NCBI RefSeq assembly: GCF_001404695.1
Contig: NZ_CZAQ01000009.1
Span: 1 to 64,000, forward strand
DNA length: 64,000 bases
Source of the DNA: Collinsella aerofaciens
GTDB taxonomy: Bacteria; Actinomycetota; Coriobacteriia; Coriobacteriales; Coriobacteriaceae
Reading direction: 5' to 3'
Part shown: positions 7,756 through 17,131 of the stretch, piece by piece
Numbering within the stretch: the stretch's first letter is position 1
How the letters are laid out: each line of letters begins with the position of its first letter
Made by a program: the position numbers and the translations under genes
The notes under the pieces: generated by a model
What the model was told of the DNA's origin: nothing
What the model saw: only the letters and a program-made list of their open reading frames with translations
The model's database searches: none

Positions 7756-9003
7756 CTACCGTTCGTTAATATAGGTGCGGTGCGGAAACTTTAGACCTGG
7801 GAACAATTTGCTCGTCAGCTCGCAGAAATAACCATCCGTCATGCTTGCGATGTAATCGACGACAGTCTGATCCTTGTCGTCCTGCCAAGCATAGATGCGG
7901 CCATAATAGGAAAGCTGCTGCTCAATACGCGAAATGTGGTGCTTAAAGATGTAGGAGGACTCGTCACCCTCGTTTATATCCTGCAGGCAACGGTCGTAGA
8001 GCTTTTCGAACGCCTCACGCAGCTCCTCCTCGGAATCGCCTTCGATACCGCCCTTGCTATAGATCTTCTCGTAGTTCTCGCGCTTGGCTCGGCGGATCTC
8101 CTCAAACAGGTCCTCGCTCATCTCGATACGCGGTTTGCCGTAGCTATGCTCAACGATATCGATGGAAGCGTGCGTGAGAATCCAGCTGTTATAGGCGCCG
8201 CCCCGACCATCGTCAAAAGCGTCGGGCGACAGCAGGCCCGCGGCAATGGCGTCCTGACGATCACGACCGACGTAGGCGAGGATATCCGAGATGCGAACGA
8301 CGCAGCCCTCGAGCGTCATGGGACGCAGGTGCCCAATGGCGCCATAGCCCGTGGCGATGCAGTCCTCGACCGCCTGATCGAACTGGTCAAAGGAGCCCAT
8401 ATCCGACAATTCAAACACGCGCTGCTCGTACTCGCCGTTATGGCATAGCACGCCGTCGAGCGTCTGGAGCGACACGTTGCGACCGTACAGGGCATCGAGT
8501 ACGCGCACCGACTGCACGTTATGGAAAAAATAACACCCCGTACGCTCGTGATAGATATCGTTGAGGAAGCGCTCGCCGGAATGGCCAAAGGGCGTGTGAC
8601 CCAAGTCGTGGCCCAGGCCAATCGCCTCGATCAGGTCGCAGTTGAGCCCCAGGGCGCGACCGATATCGCGTGCGATGCGCGAGACAAGCTGTACATGGAG
8701 ACCACGGCGCGACAGATCATCATTGCTACGGAAGCTAAAGACCTGCGTTTTGCCTGCATAACGCGTGTACGCCGGAAGATGAAGAATCTTTTCAGCATCG
8801 CGCATAAATGCCGGACGCATGAGCGTGCCTTTGTCGGCAGCGCGATCAATACGACGAATGACCTGGTCATCGTTGCAACGATACGGGTTGACATAGCCCG
8901 AAGCACGATCTGCGGCAATGCGCTCGACAAGTTCGGGCGATAACGCCGAGGGAATACGGTCCATGCGCGCCTTAATGACGGCCGTTTCTTGATTAGTTGC
9001 CAT
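7756..9003 (-). CDS. dgt: Deoxyguanosinetriphosphate triphosphohydrolase-like HD protein
   Basis: 415 residues from the ATG at 9003 (AAGGAG six bases upstream; a nine-residue extension would include the ribosome binding site). The HD catalytic motif GLGHDLGHTPFGHSGE has its metal ligands near H132 and D133, and the preceding segment KILHLPAYTRYAGKTQVF is the family hallmark with another ligand. dGTPases split dNTPs into deoxynucleoside and triphosphate and keep dNTP pools in check. It lies just upstream of rarA on the same strand, a sensible pairing with replication-fork maintenance. Confidence 0.9.
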   Translation of the reverse strand: MATNQETAVIKARMDRIPSALSPELVERIAADRASGYVNPYRCNDDQVIRRIDRAADKGTLMRPAFMRDAEKILHLPAYTRYAGKTQVFSFRSNDDLSRRGLHVQLVSRIARDIGRALGLNCDLIEAIGLGHDLGHTPFGHSGERFLNDIYHERTGCYFFHNVQSVRVLDALYGRNVSLQTLDGVLCHNGEYEQRVFELSDMGSFDQFDQAVEDCIATGYGAIGHLRPMTLEGCVVRISDILAYVGRDRQDAIAAGLLSPDAFDDGRGGAYNSWILTHASIDIVEHSYGKPRIEMSEDLFEEIRRAKRENYEKIYSKGGIEGDSEEELREAFEKLYDRCLQDINEGDESSYIFKHHISRIEQQLSYYGRIYAWQDDKDQTVVDYIASMTDGYFCELTSKLFPGLKFPHRTYINER

Positions 9004-9034
9004 GGCATGCTCCTTAAGAAGGATGCGCAATCGG

Positions 9035-9457
9035 TTACAATGTGCAGCCCACGACCTCGATTATGGCAAATATCGGCACCAAAAACGGGAGCAATGGCAA
9101 GGAGCGCGATTTTGCGATGAGGCAGACGGCAGCAAGGGACAGGAGCGCAGCGGCAAAGGCGACAAGGGCGCCCAGAGGATCGAAGGTGCAAAGGGCAAAG
9201 AGCGCCTTGGCATCCCCCATGCCAATACCAGGAGCCTGGCGATAACGCCGCCAAAGCGACTCGGTCAGCACAAGGGAAAGGTACACGATGACCGCAAGGC
9301 CTGCGTGGTCAAGGGCTGTGTTCAAGCCCCTATCCAGCCAGACGCCTGCAAGCGCTGCCACCGCGCATGCGGCCGCAAGCGCGTTGGGAAACCTTCGCTC
9401 GCGAGCATCAATCACCGCGCCGGCAAAGGCGCAGATCCAAAACGGGATATAGACCAT
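9035..9457 (-). CDS. Stand-alone A24 prepilin peptidase (TadV/CpaA type)
   Basis: 140 residues, almost entirely hydrophobic with about six membrane helices. Both catalytic aspartates of the aspartyl protease are present: D17 in VIDARERRFPN and D82 in GMGDAK. There is no N-terminal methylase domain, as in the short CpaA/TadV peptidases that process Flp pilins and tight-adherence secretion components. No pilin or tad gene is in the window, so its substrate must be encoded elsewhere. The ribosome binding site GGGAGG lies six bases before the ATG. Confidence 0.85.
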   Translation of the reverse strand: MVYIPFWICAFAGAVIDARERRFPNALAAACAVAALAGVWLDRGLNTALDHAGLAVIVYLSLVLTESLWRRYRQAPGIGMGDAKALFALCTFDPLGALVAFAAALLSLAAVCLIAKSRSLPLLPFLVPIFAIIEVVGCTL

Positions 9458-9489
9458 CGAATACCTCCCTGGAGCGGCCGGTCAAAAGC

Positions 9490-9530
9490 AAAACCACCAC
9501 AAAGGTGCCTGTCCCCCTTGTGGTGGTTTT
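9490..9530. terminator. Hairpin terminator, dispersed-repeat type
   Basis: A 13-bp perfect stem (AAAACCACCACAA at 9490-9502, complement at 9518-9530) between the glycosyltransferase stop and the prepilin-peptidase gene, with A/T runs on both sides so it can work in either direction. Its inverse complement closely matches the element at 17132-17172 over about 41 bases, including the loop motif GACAGGCACCTTT. Confidence 0.8.
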
Positions 9531-9538
9531 GGTGGTGG

Positions 9539-10834
9539 TTATTTAGCGCCCTGCATGACCTCGTCGAGGGTGACGCTTACGGCGTGCTGCGTCGGGACCC
9601 AGTCGACCTTGAGGAACAGCGCGGCCACCGTAATGGGGATATAGCTGAACATAAAGATCGGGAAGGTGAACAGGTTGGTCACCAAACGCCACTTTTGTGC
9701 GCAGTGAATGTGCTTGTATTCAAAGATGGTCGTGAGCAGCGCCAGGATAAAGAAGGTCTGGTACATCATGGCGAAGGTCATGATGAGCGACGCCGCGCAT
9801 GCCTGCATCTCGACCTCGGTAGCCAAAAAGCCGTGCGAAAGACCGCCGACGATCAGGAACGTGGCGTTGGCGAGCATCGAGATCAGCGATAGCAGCATGC
9901 CGGGCGCAATCGTCATAAACATGTCGTAGGCGGCAAAGCGATGATAGCGGAAGGTTGACTTGACCAGATGTTTACCGTAGGTAAAGAACACCTGGTAGAA
10001 TCCCTTGGTCCAACGCATACGTTGCTTCCAGGATGCCTTAAACGTCACAGGCTGCTCGTCAAAGAACTCAGCCGGCGCATAGCCAATACGAATACCATGA
10101 ATAGCGCAGAATGTAGTGAACTGAATATCCTCGGTCAGCGTATGGAACTGCCAGCCATGCATGCCTTCGATAACACTGGCAGAGATGAGGTAGCCCGAAC
10201 CCGAGACGGCACAGGACGTCTTGCAGATGTTGCGCGCGTTGTTCAGAAAGCGCGCTTCGCGCAGATACCAGGTGGCATTGGCTGCCGAAATCCACGAGCT
10301 GCCAAAGTTCTTGGAGTTACGATAGCTCGTGACCACGTGGAAGCCCTGGTCAAAAGCATCGTTCATCTTAGACACGTAATCGCGGGCGATAACGTTATCG
10401 GCATCAAAGATAAAGTATCCTTCGAAGGTATCGGGATACTCGTTTAGAATACGGTCGAAACCGAAGTCCATAACCCAACTCTTGCCTTTACGGGCCAGGT
10501 CATTGCGCTCGTACACAATGGCGCCCGCCTCGCGCGCGAGCTGCGCTGTGTTGTCGGCGCAAGCATCGGCGACCACAAAGACCTCGATAAGCTCGGACGG
10601 ATAATCCTGGTCCTTGATGGAGCGAACGAGGTTGGCAATCACGGCCTCCTCGTTATGAGCCGCGATAAAGAAGGCATACCGATGGAGCTTCTTGGCCTTG
10701 GGAGGAGCGACCTCGCCACGGAGAGCGCCAATGACAAAGAAGACCACCTGGTACAGAAAGCAGACCGTGAGTAGCGTAACCACAATCTGGTTAAAGATCA
10801 CGATGGGCGTGTTAGTTTGTAAAAAGGCGAGCAT
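9539..10834 (-). CDS. Membrane-bound family 2 glycosyltransferase
   Basis: 431 residues. An N-terminal membrane helix (about 13-37) is followed by a GT-A domain with AAHNEEAVIANLV, the acceptor-side motif FIFDADN, TEDIQF as the catalytic-base region and KQRMRWTKG (the QxxRW motif of processive enzymes). Three or four C-terminal membrane helices follow (about 300-415). This is the layout of IcaA/NodC/cellulose-synthase-like polymerising enzymes, so it probably builds or extends a cell-surface polysaccharide. No other polysaccharide gene is adjacent, and the sugar is unknown. Confidence 0.87.
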   Translation of the reverse strand: MLAFLQTNTPIVIFNQIVVTLLTVCFLYQVVFFVIGALRGEVAPPKAKKLHRYAFFIAAHNEEAVIANLVRSIKDQDYPSELIEVFVVADACADNTAQLAREAGAIVYERNDLARKGKSWVMDFGFDRILNEYPDTFEGYFIFDADNVIARDYVSKMNDAFDQGFHVVTSYRNSKNFGSSWISAANATWYLREARFLNNARNICKTSCAVSGSGYLISASVIEGMHGWQFHTLTEDIQFTTFCAIHGIRIGYAPAEFFDEQPVTFKASWKQRMRWTKGFYQVFFTYGKHLVKSTFRYHRFAAYDMFMTIAPGMLLSLISMLANATFLIVGGLSHGFLATEVEMQACAASLIMTFAMMYQTFFILALLTTIFEYKHIHCAQKWRLVTNLFTFPIFMFSYIPITVAALFLKVDWVPTQHAVSVTLDEVMQGAK

Positions 10835-10916
10835 GCAGGCTCCCGAGAACGCGTTACGTAAACAACCGTATATCTTACCGTAGGCTAACCGAGTTCAAGA
10901 AACCACCTAATACTGG

Positions 10917-11930
10917 CTAGGCTTCGAGCAGGCCGAGCTGCGGTACGATTTCGTCGCCGGCAGCAGTGCGACCAAGCGAACGCGGGGCTAAGTCGTCGAG
11001 GACGGCGGCGAGATCCCACGGCAGCTCGTCGCGGCACTCAATGCGCTCTCCCGTCACGGGATGAGCGAACGCCACGCGCCAGGAATGGAGGAATTGCCTG
11101 GTCAGACCCTGATCGGCACGCGCATCGCACTTACCGTAGAGCGGATCGCCCACGCAGGCGTGGTTGATATGGCGCATGTGCACGCGAATCTGATGCGTGC
11201 GACCGGTAAACAGGTGACACTCAACGAGTGTGTAGCCGTCATCAAAGCGCGTGGAATCAAAGCGCTCAAGGACCTTAAAGGTCGTGATGGCCTGGCGCGC
11301 AAAAGGATCATCGGAAACCGCCATCTTGACACGGTCACGTGTAGAACGGGCAATGCCGGTGTTAATGGTGCCCTCATCCATGGCGATATGACCGTGAACG
11401 AGCGTAATGTAGCGGCGGTCGAGCGTGCGCGTACGGATAAGATTTTGGAGCGCGCGCTGGGTGTCGTCGTCTTTTGCCGCGAGCATAAGGCCCGAGGTGT
11501 CACGATCCAGGCGATGCACGATGCCGGGGCGGTCCTCGCCCTGCACGGTGCCCAGATGGTCAATGCCACAGTGATAGACCAAGGCGTTCGCAAGGGTGCC
11601 GCTCTCGTGGCCATGGGCGGGATGGCACACCAGACCGCGCTGCTTGGAGAGCACGATGAGGTAGTCGTCCTCGTAGCGGATATCGAGGGGAATGGCCTCG
11701 GGAATCACATCGGTGGGATCGTGCGGCTCGGGCAAATCGACCGAAATACGGTCGCCGGAGCGCACGGCATACTTTTTTGACAGGCATGTCTCGCCGTTGA
11801 CGGCAACGGCACCGCCCTCGATCATATGCGCGCAGGCAGAGCGCGTAGGGCAGCCGTCATTAGCGCCCAGATAGGCGTCAAGACGCTGACCAGCGGCATC
11901 GTCGGCAACAAGGATATGGATGTCGGCCAT
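10917..11930 (-). CDS. RluA/RluD-family 23S rRNA pseudouridine synthase
   Basis: 337 residues. An N-terminal S4 RNA-binding domain (about 12-75) is followed by the catalytic domain with PGIVHRLDRDTSGLMLAAK, whose HRLD aspartate is the nucleophile, and the later GRTHQIRVHM motif. The protein isomerises uridines in large-subunit rRNA. The start ATG overlaps the lspA stop by one base (TAATG), the common lspA-rluD pairing, so the two are translationally coupled. Confidence 0.92.
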   Translation of the reverse strand: MADIHILVADDAAGQRLDAYLGANDGCPTRSACAHMIEGGAVAVNGETCLSKKYAVRSGDRISVDLPEPHDPTDVIPEAIPLDIRYEDDYLIVLSKQRGLVCHPAHGHESGTLANALVYHCGIDHLGTVQGEDRPGIVHRLDRDTSGLMLAAKDDDTQRALQNLIRTRTLDRRYITLVHGHIAMDEGTINTGIARSTRDRVKMAVSDDPFARQAITTFKVLERFDSTRFDDGYTLVECHLFTGRTHQIRVHMRHINHACVGDPLYGKCDARADQGLTRQFLHSWRVAFAHPVTGERIECRDELPWDLAAVLDDLAPRSLGRTAAGDEIVPQLGLLEA

Positions 11931-12529
11931 TAGCGCTCGCTCCTTTCGCGAATCTTGCGGGCACGCTCCCCACGCTGCTGGGCCTTGCGCTTAGCGCGGG
12001 CCTCGTCACGGGCGTTGAGCTCGGCGGTCGCGTCGACCTCACGGGCCGCAGGACTCAAGAACATGTAGCCGATGAGGGCAAGCATCACACCGACCGTAAT
12101 GCCGACATCGGCCACATTGAAGACGGGGAAGTCGATGAAGGTGATGGCAATAAAATCGGTCACAAAGCCAAAAGCCAGACGGTCGATCGCATTGCCAATG
12201 GCGCCGCCCACGACCATGGCCATGCCCACAACCTCAAAGCGAGCAAGCTGGGGCGCGCGAAGCAAGTACACCGCGATCGCAACGATAACGACAAACGCCA
12301 GCACGGCAAACGCGAGGCCATGTCCCTCGCCCATGCTAAAGGCAGCACCGATGTTACGCACAAAAAGGAAGTCGATCACACCGGGGATAACAGTCACATG
12401 CAGAGCATCGCCAACGGCACGAACCGCAAGCTTGGTCAGCTGGTCAACAAGCAGCACGGCCAACGCCACGCTACCAGCAACACCCAACCGCCAACGCAAA
12501 GGCGGCGTCATATCCCCAGTACGACTCAA
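11930..12529 (-). CDS. lspA: Lipoprotein signal peptidase (signal peptidase II)
   Basis: 199 residues with four membrane helices. The catalytic aspartates are in GGAIGNAIDR (D116) and FNVADVGITVG (D141), and the conserved NIGAAFS is at about residues 59-65. It cleaves prolipoprotein signal peptides; one client, the lipoprotein at 54100, is in this window. I used the TTG at 12529, which has AGGGG six bases upstream; the ATG seven codons later is the alternative. The C-terminal tail of about 45 residues is unusually long and strongly basic/acidic (EARAKRKAQQRGERARKIRE) and would lie in the cytoplasm. Confidence 0.94.
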   Translation of the reverse strand: MSRTGDMTPPLRWRLGVAGSVALAVLLVDQLTKLAVRAVGDALHVTVIPGVIDFLFVRNIGAAFSMGEGHGLAFAVLAFVVIVAIAVYLLRAPQLARFEVVGMAMVVGGAIGNAIDRLAFGFVTDFIAITFIDFPVFNVADVGITVGVMLALIGYMFLSPAAREVDATAELNARDEARAKRKAQQRGERARKIRERSER

Positions 12530-12648
12530 AGAAATCCCCTACCCTCAAGAACATCGAATTACATTTAACGCAATTAACCATCTTATATTGACACACGCAG
12601 AACGCACGACATATCCACCAACGCAAGCTAAATAACCAGCATAAAAAG

Positions 12649-12681
12649 AAAGCGGCATTCCGAAAAACAGAATGCCGCTTT
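12649..12681. terminator. ileS transcription terminator
   Basis: A 12-bp perfect stem (AAAGCGGCATTC at 12649-12660, complement 12670-12681) with a nine-base A-rich loop and T-tracts on both strands, placed after the ileS stop and before lspA. Confidence 0.88.
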
Positions 12682-12751
12682 TATTCAGCGGAGCAAAAGG
12701 GGCGAGGGCGCCCAAATACTCCCTATAACTAAAATGCCGAGTTACCGTGCC

Positions 12752-15553
12752 TTAAAGGGCTTCCGCACACCTCTTGCAAATATGTGCGTGACCGTTGTAC
12801 TCGCCGACGGTGGTGCGGTAGTTCCAGCAACGATCGCAGCACTCGCCCTCGGCAGCCTCGATGGCAACGGAGAGCTCCTCGCCCTGGGTCAGCTCAACAG
12901 CGGAGACGATGTAGAACTCGGCCAGGTCGACGGCCTTGTCGCCGGTCAGCAGCGCATACACCTCGGCGGGAACGACCGCCTTGACGCGGACCTGTTGACT
13001 CTTAGTGAAGGTGCCGGCGGAGCGGGCATCCTCAAGGGCCTTGGTCACGGCGCTACGGAGCTCGAGCGAAGCCTCGAGCACGCCCTCAAACTCGTTGGCC
13101 TCGTCGACCGTGATGGGCGACTTGTACCAATCGAGCAGCGCGGCGTACTTCTGGTGATCGACGCAGCCGGCAGGCGCATAGGCCATGGCCTCGTCGACGG
13201 TGTAGGACAGAATCGGCTGCAGATCGCGCATGAGCATCGAGAAGAGCTCAGCGAGCACGGTCTGGGCGCTGCGGCGCTCGAGCGAACCGGGCTTGTCGCA
13301 GTACAGACGATCCTTCAGGGCGTCGAGGTACACGTTGGAAAGCTCGGTAACCACGAAGTCGTAAAGCGCACGGTAAGCGCGCGGGAACTCGTAGCAAGAG
13401 TAAGCGTCGTCGACCTCGGCCTGGACCTGGGTCAGACGGGCAACCATGAGCTTGTCGAGCGGCAGCAGGTCGGCAAAAGCGACGCCGTCGGTCTCGGGCT
13501 CAAACTGACCCTCGAGCTCGGAGAGCAGGAAGCGCAGCGTGTTGCGGAAGCGACGGTAGGCATCGGACGTACGGGCGAGAATCTCGTGGTCGATGGAGAC
13601 GTCGGAGCTAGTATCGACGGAGGCGACCCACAGGCGGATGATGTCGGCGCCCATCTCGTCACAGACCTTGTTGGGGTCGATGACGTTACCGAGCGACTTG
13701 GACATCTTGCGACCCTGGCCGTCGAGCGTGAAGCCCTGCGAGACGACCGCCTTGTACGGAGCGTGACCGTTGGCACCCACCGAGGTGAGCAGCGAGCTCT
13801 GGAACCAACCGCGGTGCTGGTCGGAGCCCTCGAGATACACATCCGCCGGATACTCCAGCTCGGGGCGATACTCGCAGACGGCCTTCCAGGAGACACCGGA
13901 GTCCCACCACACGTCGAGGATGTCCTTATCGGCCTTGAGGTGATGGCCGCCGCACTTGGGGCAGACGCAGGCCTCGCCCAGGTAGCTCTCGGGAGCATCG
14001 GTGAACCAGGCGTCGGAGCCCTTCTCGTGGAAGAGCTTGATAACGGCGTCGAGCGTAGCGTCGTTCATGACCTTCTCGCCGCAGTCGGCGCAGGTGTAGC
14101 TGGGGATAGGCACGCCCCAGTTGCGCTGACGGCTGATGCACCAGTCGGGACGCTGCTCGACCATGGCACCGATGCGGTTGGCCGCGTGGGCCGGATACCA
14201 CTTGACGTTCTCACGGACCTCCTTGCCAGCCTGCTCGCGCAAACCGGTCTTGTCCATCGAGACAAACCACTGGTCGGTAGCACGGAAGAGCACAGGGTGC
14301 TTGCAGCGCCAGCAGTGCGGATAGCTGTGCGTGATCTTCTTCTCGAGGACCAGGGTGCCGCGCTCGCGCAGGAACTCGATGATGTGCGGATTGGCCTCAT
14401 CGGTGTCCATACCGCTGAAGGGGCCACCGGTACCAAACTCCTCGCCGGTGTAGAACTTGCCGTCGTCATCAACCGGCATGCAGATGTCGGTGATGCCCTC
14501 CTTGAGGCAGGCGAAGTAGTCGTCGACGCCGTGGCCGGGCGAGTTGTGGACGATACCGGTACCGTCATCGACACCGACGTAATCGGCCAGCAGCGCCACG
14601 CCCTCAACGCCATCAAAGATCGGCTGCTTGTAGTGGATGTGGTGGAAGGTCTCGGCGGGAACCACGTAGGGCTTGCCGTCGACCATGACCGGGGTGTACT
14701 CCCAGCCAAACTCCTCGCAGCACTTGGGAGCCAGGTCCTCGAGCATGACCTCGGCACGGCCATCGTGCTCAACGGCGACATAGGCGGCGCCGGGCTTAAG
14801 GGAAACGGCCTGGTCGGAGGGGATGGTCCACGGCGTGGTCGTCCAGATGATAAAGTCGACCGGGCCGTCGAAGTTCTCGAGGCCGGCGGGCTTGGAGGTC
14901 ATCTCAAAGCGGACGAAGATAGAGGGGCTCGTCTCGTCGGAGTACTCGATCTCGGCCTCGGCGAGTGCGGTGTGGCAGTGCTTGCACCAGTGAACCGGCT
15001 TGTGGCCGCGATAGATCATGCCCTTGTCGAACATGGCCTTAAAGACCTCGATGTCGGCAGCGTCATGCTGATGATAGAGCGTCAGGTAGGGGTTGTCCCA
15101 GTCGCCGAGCACGCCCAGACGACGGAAGCCGGCCTTCTGCAGCTCGATGTTCTCGACAGCGAACTTGTTGCAGAGCTCACGGATCTTGGCCGTGGAAGTC
15201 TGGTTGAACTTCTCGGTGCCGAGCTTCTCCTCGACCTTGTGCTCAATCGGCTGACCGTGGCAGTCCCAACCAGGGACATAGGGAACCTCATAGCCCTGCA
15301 TCATCCAGTAACGGTTGATCATGTCCTTGGAGATCTTGTTCATGGCGTGGCCGATGTGGATCGGGCCGTTGGCGTACGGAGGGCCGTCGTGCAGCACGAA
15401 CTTCTTGTGACCCTCGTTCTTCTTCAGAACCTGCTCGTAGACCTTGTTGTCCTGCCAGTCCTTGAGTCGCTTGGGCTCGGACTTGGAAAGACCGGCACGC
15501 ATGGGAAAACCGGTCTTGGGCAGATTCATCGTCTGCTTGTACTCGTTTGCCAC
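12752..15553 (-). CDS. ileS: Isoleucyl-tRNA synthetase
   Basis: 933 residues. It is a class I synthetase with HIGH at residues 66-69 (PIHIGHAMN), the KMSKS loop (GRKMSKSLGN), a CP1 editing domain between them and a C-terminal zinc finger (CDRCWNYR ... CKRC). It charges tRNA-Ile and edits valine. I start at the GTG at 15553 (VANEYKQTMNLPKTGFP) because AGGGG lies four bases upstream; a longer frame to 15658 would run through the T-box terminator and is therefore not coding. Expression is controlled by the T-box leader immediately upstream. Confidence 0.97.
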   Translation of the reverse strand: MANEYKQTMNLPKTGFPMRAGLSKSEPKRLKDWQDNKVYEQVLKKNEGHKKFVLHDGPPYANGPIHIGHAMNKISKDMINRYWMMQGYEVPYVPGWDCHGQPIEHKVEEKLGTEKFNQTSTAKIRELCNKFAVENIELQKAGFRRLGVLGDWDNPYLTLYHQHDAADIEVFKAMFDKGMIYRGHKPVHWCKHCHTALAEAEIEYSDETSPSIFVRFEMTSKPAGLENFDGPVDFIIWTTTPWTIPSDQAVSLKPGAAYVAVEHDGRAEVMLEDLAPKCCEEFGWEYTPVMVDGKPYVVPAETFHHIHYKQPIFDGVEGVALLADYVGVDDGTGIVHNSPGHGVDDYFACLKEGITDICMPVDDDGKFYTGEEFGTGGPFSGMDTDEANPHIIEFLRERGTLVLEKKITHSYPHCWRCKHPVLFRATDQWFVSMDKTGLREQAGKEVRENVKWYPAHAANRIGAMVEQRPDWCISRQRNWGVPIPSYTCADCGEKVMNDATLDAVIKLFHEKGSDAWFTDAPESYLGEACVCPKCGGHHLKADKDILDVWWDSGVSWKAVCEYRPELEYPADVYLEGSDQHRGWFQSSLLTSVGANGHAPYKAVVSQGFTLDGQGRKMSKSLGNVIDPNKVCDEMGADIIRLWVASVDTSSDVSIDHEILARTSDAYRRFRNTLRFLLSELEGQFEPETDGVAFADLLPLDKLMVARLTQVQAEVDDAYSCYEFPRAYRALYDFVVTELSNVYLDALKDRLYCDKPGSLERRSAQTVLAELFSMLMRDLQPILSYTVDEAMAYAPAGCVDHQKYAALLDWYKSPITVDEANEFEGVLEASLELRSAVTKALEDARSAGTFTKSQQVRVKAVVPAEVYALLTGDKAVDLAEFYIVSAVELTQGEELSVAIEAAEGECCDRCWNYRTTVGEYNGHAHICKRCAEAL

Positions 15554-15596
15554 GGTACCCCTTTCATGTCGTGGGCGCGCACGCCCGTTGGGCACC

Positions 15597-15925
15597 AAAA
15601 AAGCGCCCGTCCCTGCAAGCTGGGACGAAGCGCCACAAAACGGGCCGTGTGCCCGCAAAAGCTCTTCGCTTAACCACCCAGCTTAGATGCCCTCGCCCGC
15701 GATATCGCGCGCTCGCATCCGTTACTCGGCTGGCCTGTATCGACGACCATCTCGGCGATATCTACTAAGACGTGCCTGCGAGGCACGTCCGTTGGGATCG
15801 CAGCTCCGGGGTGATTTTCATCGGTCGCATGCACGGGCTCTCAGCACTCCCCGCTCTCTGTAGCATGCGGACGGCCGACTACTCGTCCCCATCAACGCTT
15901 ATGCGCTGTATGGTAGCACGGTCAA
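15597..15925 (-). promoter_or_regulatory. T-box riboswitch controlling ileS
   Basis: On the minus strand the leader has the stem I signatures AGAGAGCGGGGAG and GAGAGCCCG. A specifier-loop stretch GAAAATCACC contains the Ile codon ATC (15815-15813). A T-box sequence TAAGCTGGGTGGTTAAGCG (15685-15667) has TGGT, which can pair with the ACCA end of tRNA-Ile. A terminator (GCGCTTCGTCCC/GGGACGGGCGC, 15633-15603) ends in six T residues at 15602-15597. Uncharged tRNA-Ile would stabilise the antiterminator and allow ileS transcription. Confidence 0.92.
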
Positions 15926-16039
15926 CGCCGACGAAAAACCCTCAACACTGGTTTTATACGTTAGAAATTTCTCGAGGTCGCAAGCACTCACTTGGAGCAA
16001 AATACCTGAAAGCACTTTATCTAACGAAAGAAGGCTGCT

Positions 16040-17122
16040 ATGCGCACGATTGGAATGAGCGACTACACCGTCGGCGAGGACTGCTTTGACGAGCTGCCCG
16101 GTGCACTGGACGAGTACGGAGCGACCAAGGTCGCGATTATCGGTGGTAAACGATCACTGGCAGCGGCGCTTTCCGGTATCGAAGCGGCGCTGGATGGCAC
16201 CGACGTCGAGATTCTGGAGACGCGCGTCTACGGCACCAACAGTACGCGCGCCAATATCGACAAGGTTGTGAACTCCCTTGCCTGCCAAGAAGCCGACGTT
16301 CTTATCGCATGCGGCGGCGGCAAGGCGCTCGATACCGTGAAGACCGCAGCCATCGAGCTCAAGAAGATCGTCTTTACGGTACCGACGATCTGCTCCAACT
16401 GCTCGGCCGCGACCGCCATTGCCGTTGTCTACAACGACGACGGCTCGCTCGAGGGCTATTCGTACCCCAACCGCCCCGCACACATCTTCATCAACCCCAA
16501 GATCATCGCCGAGGCTCCGGCGGAGTACTTCTGGGCCGGCGTAGGCGATGCCCTGTCCAAGCAGCCCGAGGTCGAGTACGCCACGAGCGCCGGCAACCTG
16601 GAGCACACCGCCGGTCTTGGCCTGGCACTCGCCCATACCTGCTCCGATCCGCTGTTTACCTACGGCGTTCAGGGTCTTGAGGACGTTCGCCAGAACCTGT
16701 CGACCGAGGCCGTCAAGCAAATCGCGCTCGATATCGTGGTCAACACGGGCTACGTCTCCAACCTGACCAACCAAAACGATTACTACTACAACTCGAGCGT
16801 GGCGCATGCATTCTACAACGCCACGTGCAGCATTCCGCGCGAGGGAACCTATCTGCACGGCGAGGTCGTGAGCCTGGGCGTGCTCGTGCTGTTCGCCTAC
16901 ACGGGCGATACCAAGAACCTTGAGCGCTACGCCGCCTTTAACAAGCAGATGGGGCTGCCCGTGACGCTTGAGCAGATCGGGCTTTCCGAGGCCGATATCC
17001 CTGCCCTGTGCGAGTATGCGCACGCCACCAACGAGTGGAAGCAGGGAAACCCCGAGCCCTTCACCGACGAAAAGTTCGACGCCGCCATCAAGGCTGCCAA
17101 CACCTACGGCCACACACTCTAG
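16040..17122 (+). CDS. Iron-containing alcohol dehydrogenase, glycerol dehydrogenase-like
   Basis: 360 residues. The NAD-binding segment is CGGGKALDTVK (residues 91-101), and the metal ligands of the GldA-type group III family are at D170 (VGDALSK), H256 (VAHAFYN) and H273 (LHGEVV). It probably oxidises glycerol or reduces a small ketone or aldehyde with NAD(H) in the cytoplasm. It is one of few plus-strand genes, stands alone and is divergent from ileS. AAGAAGG lies six bases before the ATG. It ends just before a dispersed hairpin terminator. The substrate is not assured. Confidence 0.85.
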   Translation: MRTIGMSDYTVGEDCFDELPGALDEYGATKVAIIGGKRSLAAALSGIEAALDGTDVEILETRVYGTNSTRANIDKVVNSLACQEADVLIACGGGKALDTVKTAAIELKKIVFTVPTICSNCSAATAIAVVYNDDGSLEGYSYPNRPAHIFINPKIIAEAPAEYFWAGVGDALSKQPEVEYATSAGNLEHTAGLGLALAHTCSDPLFTYGVQGLEDVRQNLSTEAVKQIALDIVVNTGYVSNLTNQNDYYYNSSVAHAFYNATCSIPREGTYLHGEVVSLGVLVLFAYTGDTKNLERYAAFNKQMGLPVTLEQIGLSEADIPALCEYAHATNEWKQGNPEPFTDEKFDAAIKAANTYGHTL

Positions 17123-17131
17123 AACTGGCCC

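Noticed and set aside
15554-15658. 35-residue N-terminal extension of IleS
   Set aside because: It would translate through the T-box terminator; the GTG at 15553 has a ribosome binding site and matches the family start.
12734-15673. Plus-strand open frame of 979 codons opposite ileS
   Set aside because: It is the antisense of a well-conserved gene; its composition (Val, Gly, Leu, His-rich) is that of a shadow frame in high-GC DNA and no family is recognisable.
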